Source of the DNA: Litchfieldella xinjiangensis
Lineage (GTDB): Bacteria; Pseudomonadota; Gammaproteobacteria; Pseudomonadales; Halomonadaceae
Direction of reading: 5' to 3'
Assembly (NCBI RefSeq): GCF_000759345.1
Contig: NZ_JPZL01000001.1
Location: 1,302,001-1,366,000, forward strand
DNA length: 64,000 bases
In this document: positions 45,155-53,899 of the stretch, piece after piece
Layout of the letters: each line of letters begins with the position of its first letter
Numbering within the stretch: the stretch's first letter is position 1
Position numbers and translations under genes: made by a program
The notes under the pieces: model-generated
Database searches by the model: none
Told to the model about the DNA's origin: nothing
Seen by the model: the letters and a program-made list of their open reading frames with translations, nothing else

Positions 45155-47077
45155 TCACTGCGACTTGCGTACGCGCAGGTACCATTCGGAAAGCAGACGC
45201 ACCTGCTTTTCGGTATAACCGCGGTCGACCATCCTGGCCACGAAGTCCTCATGCTTCTTCTGATCCGACGACGAGGCCTTGGCATTGAAGGAGATCACCG
45301 GCAGAAGCTCCTCGGTATTGGCGAACATCTTGTGCTCGATCACGCCGCGCAGCTTCTCGTAGGATTGCCAGCTCGGGTTCATGCCGTTGTTCTGCGCCCG
45401 GGCCCGCAGCACGAAGTTGACCACCTCGTGACGGAAATCCTTGGGATTGGAGATGCCTGCAGGCTTCTCGATCTTCTCCAACTCCTCGTTCAGTGACTGA
45501 CGATCGAACAGCTCGCCCGTCTCGGGATCGCGATATTCCTGGTCCTGTATCCAGAAGTCGGCGTAAGTCACATAGCGGTCGAAGATGTTCTGGCCGTACT
45601 CGGAGTAGGATTCGAGATAGGCGGTCTGGATCTCCTTGCCGATGAAGTCGACGTAGCGCGGCGCCAGGTACTCCTTGATGAAGCGCAGGTAACGCTCGAA
45701 GGTCTCCTTGGGCAGTTGCTCCTGCTCCAGTCGTTGCTCCAGTACGTAGAGCAAGTGCACCGGGTTGGCGGCGATCTCGTGATTGTCGAAGTTGAAGACC
45801 TTGGAGAGGATCTTGAAGGCGAAGCGTGTGGACAGCCCATCCATGCCTTCGTCCACCCCCGCCGCATCGCGGTACTCCTGGATCGACTTGGCCTTGGGAT
45901 CGGTATCCTTGAGATTCTCGCCATCATATACGCGCATCTTGGAATAGATGCTCGAGTTCTCAGGCTCCTTGAGGCGAGACAGCACCGAGAACTGCGCCAG
46001 CATGCGCAGCGTATCCGGGGCGCAGGGTGCGTCGGACAGCGACGAGTGTTCGAGCAGCTTCTTGTAGATATTGATCTCTTCGGTCACCCGCAGGCAGTAC
46101 GGCACCTTGACGATATAGACCCGGTCGAGGAAGGCCTCGTTGTTGCGGTTGTTGCGGAACGCCTGCCATTCGCTCTCGTTGGAGTGGGCAAGCACCACGC
46201 CATCGAAGGGAATCGCACCCATGCCCTCGGTGGGGTTGTAGTTACCTTCCTGGGTGGCCGTCAGCAGGGGGTGCAGCACCTTGATCGGTGCCTTGAACAT
46301 CTCGATGAATTCGAGCAGGCCCTGGTTGGCCTTGCACAACCCGCCGGAAAAGCTGTACGCGTCCGGATCGTCCTGTGAATACAGCTCGAGTTGTCGGATA
46401 TCCACCTTGCCGACCAGTGATGAGATGTCCTGGTTGTTCTCATCCCCCGGCTCGGTCTTGGCCACGGCGATCTGGTTGAGCCGCGAGGGATAGAGCCGCA
46501 CCACACGAAACTGCGAGATATCGCCGCCATACTCCTGCAAACGCTTCGCTGCCCAGGGCGACATCACGCTTTTCAGGTAGCGTTGAGGAATGTTGTATTC
46601 CTTCTCGAGCAGTTCACCGTCCTCTTCGGGCGAGAACAACCCCAGCGGCGATTCGTAGACCGGCGAGCCCTTGATGGCATAGAACGGCACGCGTTCCATC
46701 AACAGCTTGAGCCGCTCGGCCAGCGACGACTTGCCGCCCCCCACCGGGCCCAGCAGATAGAGGATCTGCTTGCGCTCCTCGAGCCCCTGCGCCGCATGGC
46801 GAAAATAGGCAACGATCTGCTCGATAGCCTCTTCCATGCCATAGAACTCGGCAAAGGCGGGGTAGCGGCGGATGACCTTGTTGGAAAATATCCTCGACAG
46901 CCGTGGGTCCCTGGCAGTATCGATCACCTCAGGCTCACCGATTGCCTCCAGCATGCGTTCGGCGGCGGACGCATATACCTTCGGCTCGCTGCGACACAGC
47001 TCCAGGTACTCCTTCAGGCTCATTTCGTCCTGCTGGACCCGCTCGTAGCGATTCTGCACATGATCGAAGATGCTCAT
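45155..47077 (-). CDS. prkA: Serine protein kinase PrkA (YeaG)
   Basis: A 640-residue AAA+-type protein kinase. The Walker A loop is LLGPVGGGKSSLAERL (near residues 100-115); the PrkA C-terminal domain occupies the last 250 residues or so. In E. coli (YeaG) and Pseudomonas it acts in starvation and stress. AAGGAGG lies upstream of the ATG at 47077. It heads the prkA-yeaH-spoVR operon, whose upstream region holds several short repeats and a possible RpoS-type -10. Confidence 0.95.
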   Translation of the reverse strand: MSIFDHVQNRYERVQQDEMSLKEYLELCRSEPKVYASAAERMLEAIGEPEVIDTARDPRLSRIFSNKVIRRYPAFAEFYGMEEAIEQIVAYFRHAAQGLEERKQILYLLGPVGGGKSSLAERLKLLMERVPFYAIKGSPVYESPLGLFSPEEDGELLEKEYNIPQRYLKSVMSPWAAKRLQEYGGDISQFRVVRLYPSRLNQIAVAKTEPGDENNQDISSLVGKVDIRQLELYSQDDPDAYSFSGGLCKANQGLLEFIEMFKAPIKVLHPLLTATQEGNYNPTEGMGAIPFDGVVLAHSNESEWQAFRNNRNNEAFLDRVYIVKVPYCLRVTEEINIYKKLLEHSSLSDAPCAPDTLRMLAQFSVLSRLKEPENSSIYSKMRVYDGENLKDTDPKAKSIQEYRDAAGVDEGMDGLSTRFAFKILSKVFNFDNHEIAANPVHLLYVLEQRLEQEQLPKETFERYLRFIKEYLAPRYVDFIGKEIQTAYLESYSEYGQNIFDRYVTYADFWIQDQEYRDPETGELFDRQSLNEELEKIEKPAGISNPKDFRHEVVNFVLRARAQNNGMNPSWQSYEKLRGVIEHKMFANTEELLPVISFNAKASSSDQKKHEDFVARMVDRGYTEKQVRLLSEWYLRVRKSQ

Positions 47078-47362
47078 CAAAAGCCTCCTTAAGCGCAACT
47101 CCCCGGCCGGAACACGGATATCAAGGCTGCCGAGGTGGCGTATCTTTCAGCGTAGACAGGTTTGATGAGTGCAGGTTGATGTAGGGATTCAACGCAACGC
47201 ACAAACACCCATCCTGACCTTGAGAGTCATTAGGGGCGCAAAGGTGCGTTGATTGTCAGTACAAGGATTGAACGCAAGCGGGAAAACGACATAGCGTGCC
47301 GGAAAGATCGGATAAAACCCCAAGAAAGCCCGGCATGGAGCGATCCGGCACGGTCGTTCCCG
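47078..47362. promoter_or_regulatory. prkA upstream region with short inverted repeats
   Basis: 285 bases between prkA and ltaE. CTACGCT on the minus strand (47155-47149) resembles an RpoS-type extended -10. CAACGCAC (47195-47202) and GTGCGTTG (47244-47251) are perfect inverted arms 41 bases apart, and GATTSAACGC occurs at 47186-47195 and 47266-47275. CGTGCCGGA (47295-47303) and TCCGGCACG (47344-47352) form a further inverted pair just beyond the ltaE stop. Confidence 0.4.
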
Positions 47363-48409
47363 TCAGGCCACCAGCGATTCGCGGATATCGGCCATCAGGG
47401 TGTCGAGGAGTTCGGTGGTCGTGTTCCAGGCACACACGAAACGCGCACCACCGGCACCGATAAAGGTGTAGAACGTCCACCCCAGACCACGCAAACGGTC
47501 GATGGCATGCGGAGGCAACCTGACGAATACGCTGTTGGCCTGGGTCGGGAACATCGATTCAACCCCGGGCATGTCGGCCAGGCCATCGGCGAGATAGCGG
47601 GCCATGGCATTGGCGTGCTCGGCATTGGTTCGCCAGGCGCCGCTCTCGAGCAGGCCCAGCCAGGGCGCAGCGATGAAACGCATTTTGGAGGCCAACTGGC
47701 CAGCCTGCTTGCAGCGCCAGGCGAAGTCTTCGGCCAGGTCGCGGTTGAAGAACAGGATCGCCTCGCCCATGGCCAGACCGTTCTTGGTACCCGAAAAGCA
47801 CAGCGCATCGACGCCGACCTGCCAGGTGAGCTCCGCAGGCGTGGCTCCCAGGGCGACGCATGCATTGGCGAAACGTGCGCCGTCCATGTGCAGTCGCAGA
47901 TCATGCTTGTCGGCCATGGTGCGGATCGCCAGCAATTCTTCGCGCGAATATAGCGTACCGACCTCGGTCGCCTGGGTCAGTGATACCACCCGCGGCTTGG
48001 GATAGTGGATATCGCTGCGCCGCGTCACCAATGCCTCGATCCCCTCGGGAGTGAGCTTGCCTTCCGCACCGCTCGAGGTAAGCAACTTGGCACCGTTGGA
48101 AAAGAACTCGGGCCCCCCGCACTCATCGGTCTCGATGTGAGCTAGTTCATGACAGATTACGCTATGGTAGCTGCGCCCCATCGCGGCCAGTGCCAGCGAA
48201 TTGGCCGCGGTGCCGTTGAAGACGAAGAAGACCTCACAATCGAAATCGAACATTTCACGGAAACGCTCGGCGGCCTTGTCGGTCCAGATATCGTTGCCAT
48301 AGGCCAGGTCATCGCAGCGATTGGCCTCGAGCAGGTATTCCAGCGCTTCGGGGCAAATCCCGGAAGTATTGTCACTGGCCACGAAGCGCGGCGTACAGTC
48401 GGGAAGCAT
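47363..48409 (-). CDS. ltaE: Low-specificity L-threonine aldolase
   Basis: A 348-residue fold-type I PLP enzyme splitting L-threonine and L-allo-threonine to glycine and acetaldehyde. The PLP lysine is in CFSGTKNGLAMGEA (near residue 210); HMDGARFANA carries the Asp that contacts the PLP nitrogen, and YGNDIWTDKA lies near residue 38. AAGGA precedes the ATG. It is a single gene that runs towards the prkA upstream region. Confidence 0.94.
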   Translation of the reverse strand: MLPDCTPRFVASDNTSGICPEALEYLLEANRCDDLAYGNDIWTDKAAERFREMFDFDCEVFFVFNGTAANSLALAAMGRSYHSVICHELAHIETDECGGPEFFSNGAKLLTSSGAEGKLTPEGIEALVTRRSDIHYPKPRVVSLTQATEVGTLYSREELLAIRTMADKHDLRLHMDGARFANACVALGATPAELTWQVGVDALCFSGTKNGLAMGEAILFFNRDLAEDFAWRCKQAGQLASKMRFIAAPWLGLLESGAWRTNAEHANAMARYLADGLADMPGVESMFPTQANSVFVRLPPHAIDRLRGLGWTFYTFIGAGGARFVCAWNTTTELLDTLMADIRESLVA

Positions 48410-48539
48410 GGAGGGGTATCCTTACGCATTATTGTTAATGGCGCGCGACAGGTGCCATCGCACGCCAACTGGCGACACGGGTCGCGTGTCACCTTGAGTC
48501 TACCATTCTCCCAACCGTTGGCGATGCCCGGATCCCCCG

Positions 48540-50552
48540 TCACAACGCAGCGGCAATGCGTGTGCCCTGTTCGATAGCTCGCTTGGCGTCGAGTTCCGCC
48601 GCCTCATCGGCCCCACCGATGACATGCACTTCAACGTTCGCCTCGTGCAATGGCTCGAGCAGGTCGCGCACCGACTCCTGGCCGGCACAGATCACCACGC
48701 TATCCACCTCGAGCCGGCGTGATTCGCCATTGACGCTCAGGTGAAGCCCTTCGTCGTCGATCCCCAGATACTCGCAGCCCGCCAAGGTCTCGACGCCACG
48801 ATGCTTGAGCGAGGCCCGATGCACCCAGCCGGTGGTCTTGCCCAGGCCCTTGCCAGGCTTGGATGTCTTGCGCTGAAGGAGATAGACCTCACGCGGCGTC
48901 TCGGGTCGCAGCTGCGGCTTGAGCCCACCCCGTTCGTTGACGGCCAGATCGACACCCCACTCGTCGCACCACGCCGCGACGTCCAGGGACGGGTGGCCGA
49001 CATGCGTCAGCAGCTCGGCGACATCGAAGCCAATCCCACCCGCCCCGATGACCGCAACCCGGCGCCCCACCCGCTCGGGATGCAGGATCGCCGTGGGGTA
49101 ATGCATGACCATCGGATGGTCGATACCCGGCAGCGCGAGTTCGCGAGGCCGCACGCCGCTGGCAAGGATGACCGCATCGAAGCTGCGCAAGCTCTCAATA
49201 TCCGCGTCGGTATTGAGCCGGACCGTGACGCCGTGTTGGTCGAGCATGACCTTGAAGTAGCGCAGGGTTTCGTCGAATTCCTCCTTGCCGGGAATGCGCC
49301 GGGCATAGTTGAACTGCCCACCCAAGGTATCGGATTTCTCGAACAGCACCACGCGGTGCCCACGCTGGGCAGCAGTTACGGCGGCAGCGAGCCCGGCCGG
49401 CCCACCACCCACCACGGCGATCTCACGCGGCGTCTCGACCGAAGCGATTTCAAGCTCGGTTTCATGACAGGCGCGCGGATTGACCAGACAGGAGGTGAGC
49501 TTGCCCTGGAAGGTATGATCGAGGCACGCCTGGTTGCAGGCGATACAGGTGTTGATCTCATCGACACGTCCATCGCGGGCCTTGCGCACCCACTCGGGGT
49601 CGGCCAGAAACGGTCGCGCCATCGATACCATGTCGGCATGCCCCTCGGCCAGTACGCGCTCGGCGACATCAGGCATATTGATGCGGTTGGTCGTGATCAA
49701 GGGGATGGTCAGGGCCTGCTTCATGCGCCGGCTCACCTCGCTGAAGGCGGCCCGCGGCACGCTGGTGACGATGGTCGGGACGCGTGCTTCGTGCCAGCCG
49801 ATGCCGGTATTGATCAGATCGGCGCCGGCCCCTTCGATGGCCCGGCCCAGCTCGACCACCTCCTGCCAGGTACTCCCGCCTTCGACCAGGTCGATCATAG
49901 ACAATCGGAAGATGATCAGGAAATCGTCACCCAGCGCTTCGCGAATGCGGCGCACGATCGCTACCGGGAAGCGCATGCGACTCGCGAAGTCCCCCCCCCA
50001 TTCGTCCTGACGCTGGTTGGTACGTGCGCACAGGAACTGGTTGATCAGGTAGCCTTCCGAGCCCATCACCTCGACCCCATCGTACCCGGCATCGCGTGCC
50101 AGCCCGGCACAGCGCACGAAGTCGTCTATCAGATCTTCCACTTCGCCGGTGGCGAGTTCGCGGGGCACGAACGGGTTGATCGGTGCCTGCAATGGCGATG
50201 GCGCCACCAGGTCGGGGGAATAGGCGTAGCGACCGGCATGCAGGATCTGCAGGCAGATACGCCCCCCTTCGGAATGCACGGCGTCGACGACCGGACGATG
50301 TCGCTCTGCCTCTTCAACCGACGTCAACGAAGCCGCTCCCTGGAATACCGCGCCTTCGGGATTGGGGGCGATGCCCCCCGTCACGATCAACCCCACCCCC
50401 GCCCGGGCGCGCTCGGCATAAAACCTCGCCAAGCGCGAGAAGCCCTCGGGCGCTTCTTCGAGGTTGGTATGCATGGAGCCCATCAGGATGCGGTTGGGTA
50501 GGGTGATATTGCCCAGTTCCAGGGGACGGAACAGATGGGGATAGGGGGTCAC
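48540..50552 (-). CDS. fadH: NADPH-dependent 2,4-dienoyl-CoA reductase
   Basis: A 670-residue FMN, FAD and 4Fe-4S enzyme (E. coli FadH has 672) that reduces 2,4-dienoyl-CoA in the beta-oxidation of unsaturated fatty acids. The N-terminal old-yellow-enzyme TIM barrel spans about 1-330. The cluster cysteines are in CIACNQACLDH and CLVNPRAC. A Rossmann FAD site VVGGGPAGLAAA follows, near residue 385. Translation starts at GTG (50552), with GAGG 6 bases upstream, matching the family N-terminus (TPYPHLFRPLELG); the open frame upstream crosses a tRNA gene. Confidence 0.95.
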   Translation of the reverse strand: MTPYPHLFRPLELGNITLPNRILMGSMHTNLEEAPEGFSRLARFYAERARAGVGLIVTGGIAPNPEGAVFQGAASLTSVEEAERHRPVVDAVHSEGGRICLQILHAGRYAYSPDLVAPSPLQAPINPFVPRELATGEVEDLIDDFVRCAGLARDAGYDGVEVMGSEGYLINQFLCARTNQRQDEWGGDFASRMRFPVAIVRRIREALGDDFLIIFRLSMIDLVEGGSTWQEVVELGRAIEGAGADLINTGIGWHEARVPTIVTSVPRAAFSEVSRRMKQALTIPLITTNRINMPDVAERVLAEGHADMVSMARPFLADPEWVRKARDGRVDEINTCIACNQACLDHTFQGKLTSCLVNPRACHETELEIASVETPREIAVVGGGPAGLAAAVTAAQRGHRVVLFEKSDTLGGQFNYARRIPGKEEFDETLRYFKVMLDQHGVTVRLNTDADIESLRSFDAVILASGVRPRELALPGIDHPMVMHYPTAILHPERVGRRVAVIGAGGIGFDVAELLTHVGHPSLDVAAWCDEWGVDLAVNERGGLKPQLRPETPREVYLLQRKTSKPGKGLGKTTGWVHRASLKHRGVETLAGCEYLGIDDEGLHLSVNGESRRLEVDSVVICAGQESVRDLLEPLHEANVEVHVIGGADEAAELDAKRAIEQGTRIAAAL

Positions 50553-50589
50553 GGCGAGCCTCGCTGCTGCACGGTAGAAAAACGTAAGC

Positions 50590-50604
50590 GTTGTTTCAAA
50601 CAAC
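50590..50604. promoter_or_regulatory. Perfect 15-base palindrome upstream of fadH
   Basis: GTTGTTT-C-AAACAAC lies 37 bases before the fadH start and after the tRNA terminator. It has the size and symmetry of an operator for a TetR- or LacI-type repressor; a fatty-acid regulator is the obvious guess, but the sequence does not match a PsrA or FadR site I can recall. Confidence 0.5.
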
Positions 50605-50680
50605 CGTATGACAGTCTGGCCACAGCTGCAAGACAGCATTCGCCCTGGCGAAGGAAAAACCCGTCGCGATAGGTCAAACG

Positions 50681-50706
50681 AAAAACCCCGAGCCATGGGC
50701 TCGGGG
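50681..50706 (-). terminator. Terminator of the tRNA-Val/Asp operon
   Basis: On the minus strand CCCCGAGCC / GGCTCGGGG form a perfect nine-base-pair stem with a CAT loop, followed by TTTTT, 19 bases beyond the last tRNA. Confidence 0.93.
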
Positions 50707-50724
50707 TCAAGATTCGTATCGATG

Positions 50725-50801
50725 TGGCGGACCGGACGGGACTCGAACCCGCGACCTCCGGCGTGACAGGCCGGCATTCTAACCGACTGAACTACCGGTC
50801 C
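50725..50801 (-). tRNA. tRNA-Asp(GTC), last gene of the operon
   Basis: 77 bases with CCA. Acceptor GGACCGG/CCGGTCC, G73, D-arm TAGTTCAGTCGGTTAGA, anticodon stem CCGGC/GCCGG with loop CTGTCAC (GTC), T-loop GTTCGAACC. Confidence 0.97.
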
Positions 50802-50804
50802 GCA

Positions 50805-50881
50805 TGGTGGGTGATACTGGACTCGAACCAGTGACCCCCAGCATGTGAAGCTGGTGCTCTAACCAACTGAGCTAATCACCC
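50805..50881 (-). tRNA. tRNA-Val(CAC)
   Basis: 77 bases with CCA. Acceptor GGGTGAT/ATCACCC, A73, anticodon stem CCAGC/GCTGG with loop TTCACAT (CAC). It reads only GUG, a sensible addition in a GC-rich genome. Only three bases separate it from the next tRNA-Asp. Confidence 0.95.
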
Positions 50882-50925
50882 ATCGATAGGGATGCTGGGT
50901 AGGTCTACCCGAAATCAGGACAGGA

Positions 50926-51002
50926 TGGCGGACCGGACGGGACTCGAACCCGCGACCTCCGGCGTGACAGGCCGGCATTCTAACCGACTGAACTACCGGT
51001 CC
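50926..51002 (-). tRNA. tRNA-Asp(GTC)
   Basis: 77 bases with CCA, identical to the copies at 50725 and 51101. It is the third tRNA-Asp of the operon in transcription order. Confidence 0.97.
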
Positions 51003-51100
51003 CCATCGAGCCTGCGACACGTTCGTCGACGGCACGTACTGGCACTGAATCTGACAATGCGTGAATTGCCGTAGGGCAACACTCGATTGCCAAGGAAAAT

Positions 51101-51177
51101 TGGCGGACCGGACGGGACTCGAACCCGCGACCTCCGGCGTGACAGGCCGGCATTCTAACCGACTGAACTACCGGTCC
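51101..51177 (-). tRNA. tRNA-Asp(GTC)
   Basis: 77 bases with CCA, identical to 50926-51002. It is followed and preceded by nearly identical 98-base spacers (see the tandem repeat). Confidence 0.97.
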
Positions 51178-51275
51178 CCATTGAGCCTGCGACACGTTCG
51201 TCGACGGCACGTACTGGCACTGAATCTGACAATGCGTGAATTGCCGTAGGGCAACACTCGATTGCCAAGGAAAAT

Positions 51276-51352
51276 TGGCGGACCGGACGGGACTCGAACC
51301 CGCGACCTCCGGCGTGACAGGCCGGCATTCTAACCAACTGAACTACCGGTCC
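51276..51352 (-). tRNA. tRNA-Asp(GTC), D-loop variant
   Basis: 77 bases with CCA. It differs from the other three tRNA-Asp genes by one base in the D-arm (CAGTTGGTT instead of CAGTCGGTT). All pairing and identity elements (G34, U35, C36, G73) are intact. Confidence 0.97.
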
Positions 51353-51391
51353 GCTGATTTCCTTCACGTGAACACCTGCATCGCTAGGCGA

Positions 51392-51467
51392 TGGTGGGTG
51401 GTACTGGGCTCGAACCAGTGACCCCCAGCTTGTAAGGCTGGTGCTCTTCCAACTGAGCTAACCACCC
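51392..51467 (-). tRNA. tRNA-Val(TAC), first gene of the operon
   Basis: 76 bases with CCA. Acceptor GGGTGGT/ACCACCC, A73, anticodon stem CCAGC/GCTGG with loop CTTACAA (TAC). It is nearest the promoter at 51486-51513. Confidence 0.96.
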
Positions 51468-51485
51468 GTGGTCACGTGGCGCTGC

Positions 51486-51513
51486 ATTCTACAGAGGCGA
51501 GGAGCAATGTCAA
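51486..51513 (-). promoter_or_regulatory. Sigma70 promoter of the tRNA-Val/Asp operon
   Basis: TTGACA (51513-51508), 16-base spacer, TAGAAT (51491-51486) on the minus strand, 18 bases before the first tRNA; a consensus -35 and near-consensus -10. Confidence 0.88.
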
Positions 51514-51565
51514 CGCTTTTTCCTGACGAGTCGTTATTTCGGTGTCAGGCTTTTCTTTCGGGCAT

Positions 51566-52270
51566 TCATCGACTTGCAGACATGAAGGCCGCAATCCGCC
51601 CTGCCGCCTCGTCGATCAGGTCTGACTGGCTGCGTCCGCTGGCCTTGCGCGGCTTCCAATCATGTTCACCATCTTCCAGGTAGTGCATGTGAGCTACCGT
51701 CGGCAAGGCATAGCGCTCGACCTCGTCACGCCGGCCGAACGGATCGCGGGTGCCCTGCAACACCAGCGTGGGGCAACGCAGGTCAGGCCAGTGATCGAGC
51801 CGGGTCCGCTCGGGCTTGCCCGGCGGATGGAAGGGATAGCCGCACAGGATCAGCCCCGGCGCCCCATCGCGGGCTGCCAGCAGGCTGGCGACCCGCCCGC
51901 CCATCGACTTTCCCCCCAGCCATACGGGCGGCGCTCCTGTGCGCGACACGATGTCACACCAACGACTCAGCTCGTCGACCAGCATGTCGACACGAGGCGG
52001 GGGGCGCCGCCGGTTCTCGCGGCGCATGCGTTGCATGTATTCGAATTCGATGGCCAGGGTCTGCACGCCTTCTTCCGCCAAGCGTTCACGCAGGGCCACG
52101 AGAAAGGCGGAGTCACTACCGGCACCGGCGCCATGCGCCATCAGCCATCGTCCGATACGCGGCTCACCGCAGACCTCGAGGGGGCCAACGTCAGCGACCC
52201 GAACGTGCCCCGACAGGCCCGAGTCCAGGCAAGTCACCAGCTCATCGGCCGTCAACGAACCCTCTTTCAT
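51566..52270 (-). CDS. Alpha/beta hydrolase (KANL3/Tex30-like)
   Basis: A 234-residue alpha/beta-hydrolase-fold protein. MAHGAGAGSDSAF provides the oxyanion-hole region near residue 46, WLGGKSMGGRVASLLA the nucleophile elbow (G-K-S-M-G, Ser near 121), and DGEHDWKPRK the catalytic histidine near the end, with an Asp in LQGTRDPFG. The KSMGGR elbow is typical of the bacterial KANL3/Tex30-like group of unknown substrate. The ATG at 52270 is used, although a TTG at 52288 is possible; neither has a strong ribosome site. It is a single gene, divergent from ccoN. Confidence 0.82.
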   Translation of the reverse strand: MKEGSLTADELVTCLDSGLSGHVRVADVGPLEVCGEPRIGRWLMAHGAGAGSDSAFLVALRERLAEEGVQTLAIEFEYMQRMRRENRRRPPPRVDMLVDELSRWCDIVSRTGAPPVWLGGKSMGGRVASLLAARDGAPGLILCGYPFHPPGKPERTRLDHWPDLRCPTLVLQGTRDPFGRRDEVERYALPTVAHMHYLEDGEHDWKPRKASGRSQSDLIDEAAGRIAAFMSASR

Positions 52271-52364
52271 GACCGCGCCATGCGACAATTTGCGCCCCCC
52301 AAACGTTCCGAATCGCAGTTTTGATTACCGGCGGGCTGCGCTAGAATCGGCGCCCGGTAAAACC

Positions 52365-52378
52365 TTGACCTACGTCAT
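52365..52378. promoter_or_regulatory. Candidate Anr/Fnr box upstream of ccoN
   Basis: TTGAC-CTAC-GTCAT matches the TTGAC-N4-GTCAA form of the Anr site at 9 of 10 positions. Centred at -41.5 it would set a transcript start near 52413, about 39 bases before ccoN, consistent with low-oxygen activation by the Anr gene at 62510. Confidence 0.65.
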
Positions 52379-52451
52379 CATGCGGGAGGCCTCGCCCAGG
52401 CACACTAGCGCCCGGGAGTCACCCCCACATCGCGTTTGATGGGAACATAAC

Positions 52452-53876
52452 ATGAGCACAGCACTAGAGCACCCGACCTACAATTACAAGGTAGTTCGGC
52501 AGTTCGCGATCATGACGGTGGTATGGGGCATTGTGGGCATGAGCCTCGGTGTCATCCTGGCTGCCCAAATGGTCTGGCCCGAGCTGAACCTCGGCCTCCC
52601 CTGGACAAGCTTCGGTCGCCTGCGGCCGCTGCATACCAATGCCGTTATCTTCGCTTTCGGTGGGTCGGCGCTCTTTGCCACCTCCTACTACGTGGTGCAG
52701 CGCACCTGCCAGACCCGACTGTTTTCGGATCGTCTGGCCGCGTTCACCTTCTGGGGCTGGCAGGCTGTCATCCTCTCGGCGGTCATCTCCCTGCCGCTCG
52801 GCTACACCACCTCCAAGGAGTACGCAGAGCTGGAGTGGCCGATCAATATCCTGATCACCGTGGTCTGGGTAAGCTATGCGGCCGTGTTCCTGGGCACGAT
52901 CAAGAAGCGCAACACCTCGCATATCTATGTTGCCAACTGGTTCTTCGCGGCCTTCATCCTGACCGTGGCGGTGCTGCACGTCGTCAATAACGCCGCCATC
53001 CCCGTCAGCGCCATGAAATCCTACTCCATCTATGCCGGTGCCGTGGATGCCATGGTGCAGTGGTGGTATGGCCATAATGCGGTAGGTTTCTTCCTGACCG
53101 CGGGCTTCCTCGGCATGATGTACTATTTCGTGCCCAAGCAGGCCGAGCGTCCGATCTACTCCTATCGCCTGTCGATCGTGCACTTCTGGGCCCTGATCAT
53201 CATCTACATGTGGGCCGGCCCGCACCACCTGCACTATACCGCACTGCCCAACTGGGCCCAGTCGCTGGGCATGATCATGTCCATCATCCTGCTCGCACCC
53301 TCCTGGGGCGGCATGATCAACGGCATGATGACCCTCTCTGGTGCCTGGCATAAGCTGCGTACCGACCCGACCCTGCGTTTCCTGGTCGTGGCACTGTCGT
53401 TCTACGGCATGTCGACCTTCGAAGGCCCGATGATGGCGGTGAAAACCGTCAATGCACTGTCCCACTACACCGACTGGACCATCGGCCACGTACATGCCGG
53501 GGCACTCGGCTGGGTCGCCATGATCACCATCGGCTCGATCTATCACCTGCTGCCACGCCTTTACGGGCAGACAGAGATGTACTCCATCAAGCTGATCGCC
53601 GTGCACTTCTGGCTGGCCACCATCGGTACCGTGCTGTACATCGCCGCGATGTGGGTCAACGGCATCATGCAGGGCCTTATGTGGCGCGCCGTGAATGCCG
53701 ACGGAACCCTGATGTACACCTTCATCGAGTCGGTGGAAGCCAGTGGTCCGGGCTATGTCGTGCGCTGGATCGGCGGTCTGTTCTGGGTAACCGGCATGCT
53801 GCTCATGGCCTACAACACCTACCGCACGGTCAAGCGTCATGAAGCGGCCAGCCAAGCGCTTCCCCAGACCGCCTGA
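52452..53876 (+). CDS. ccoN: cbb3-type cytochrome c oxidase subunit I
   Basis: A 474-residue C-type haem-copper oxidase catalytic subunit with about 12 helices. The haem-b His in [18 protein letters not shown], the Cu_B/cross-link region [18 protein letters not shown] with the helix-VII Tyr, the HHLHYTALP pair, and [14 protein letters not shown] with the distal haem ligand are all present. It reduces O2 with high affinity at the inner membrane. First gene of ccoNOQP, behind a candidate Anr box. Confidence 0.97.
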   Translation: MSTALEHPTYNYKVVRQFAIMTVVWGIVGMSLGVILAAQMVWPELNLGLPWTSFGRLRPLHTNAVIFAFGGSALFATSYYVVQRTCQTRLFSDRLAAFTFWGWQAVILSAVISLPLGYTTSKEYAELEWPINILITVVWVSYAAVFLGTIKKRNTSHIYVANWFFAAFILTVAVLHVVNNAAIPVSAMKSYSIYAGAVDAMVQWWYGHNAVGFFLTAGFLGMMYYFVPKQAERPIYSYRLSIVHFWALIIIYMWAGPHHLHYTALPNWAQSLGMIMSIILLAPSWGGMINGMMTLSGAWHKLRTDPTLRFLVVALSFYGMSTFEGPMMAVKTVNALSHYTDWTIGHVHAGALGWVAMITIGSIYHLLPRLYGQTEMYSIKLIAVHFWLATIGTVLYIAAMWVNGIMQGLMWRAVNADGTLMYTFIESVEASGPGYVVRWIGGLFWVTGMLLMAYNTYRTVKRHEAASQALPQTA

Positions 53877-53899
53877 AGTCACCAGGGAACCTGATAGCG

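Larger units (their letters stand above)
51003..51352 (-). repeat. 175-base tandem duplication (spacer + tRNA-Asp)
   Basis: Units 51003-51177 and 51178-51352 each consist of a 98-base spacer plus a tRNA-Asp. By eye they differ at two positions only: C51007 against T51182 in the spacer, and one D-arm base in the tRNA. Because the flanking tRNA-Asp copies are also identical, the exact duplication boundary is ambiguous. Each spacer holds a small hairpin (TTGCC-GTAG-GGCAA on the plus strand), possibly for transcript processing. Confidence 0.92.

Noticed and set aside
48741-50501. 586-residue open frame opposite fadH
   Set aside because: Antisense to a clear fadH with all cofactor motifs; no ribosome site or recognisable domain.
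50725-51467. Regularly spaced repeats that could look like a CRISPR array
   Set aside because: Each repeat is a complete 76-77-base tRNA with CCA, and the spacers are nearly identical rather than unique.
52464-53882. 472-residue open frame opposite ccoN
   Set aside because: Antisense shadow of ccoN; no hydrophobic or catalytic pattern of its own.
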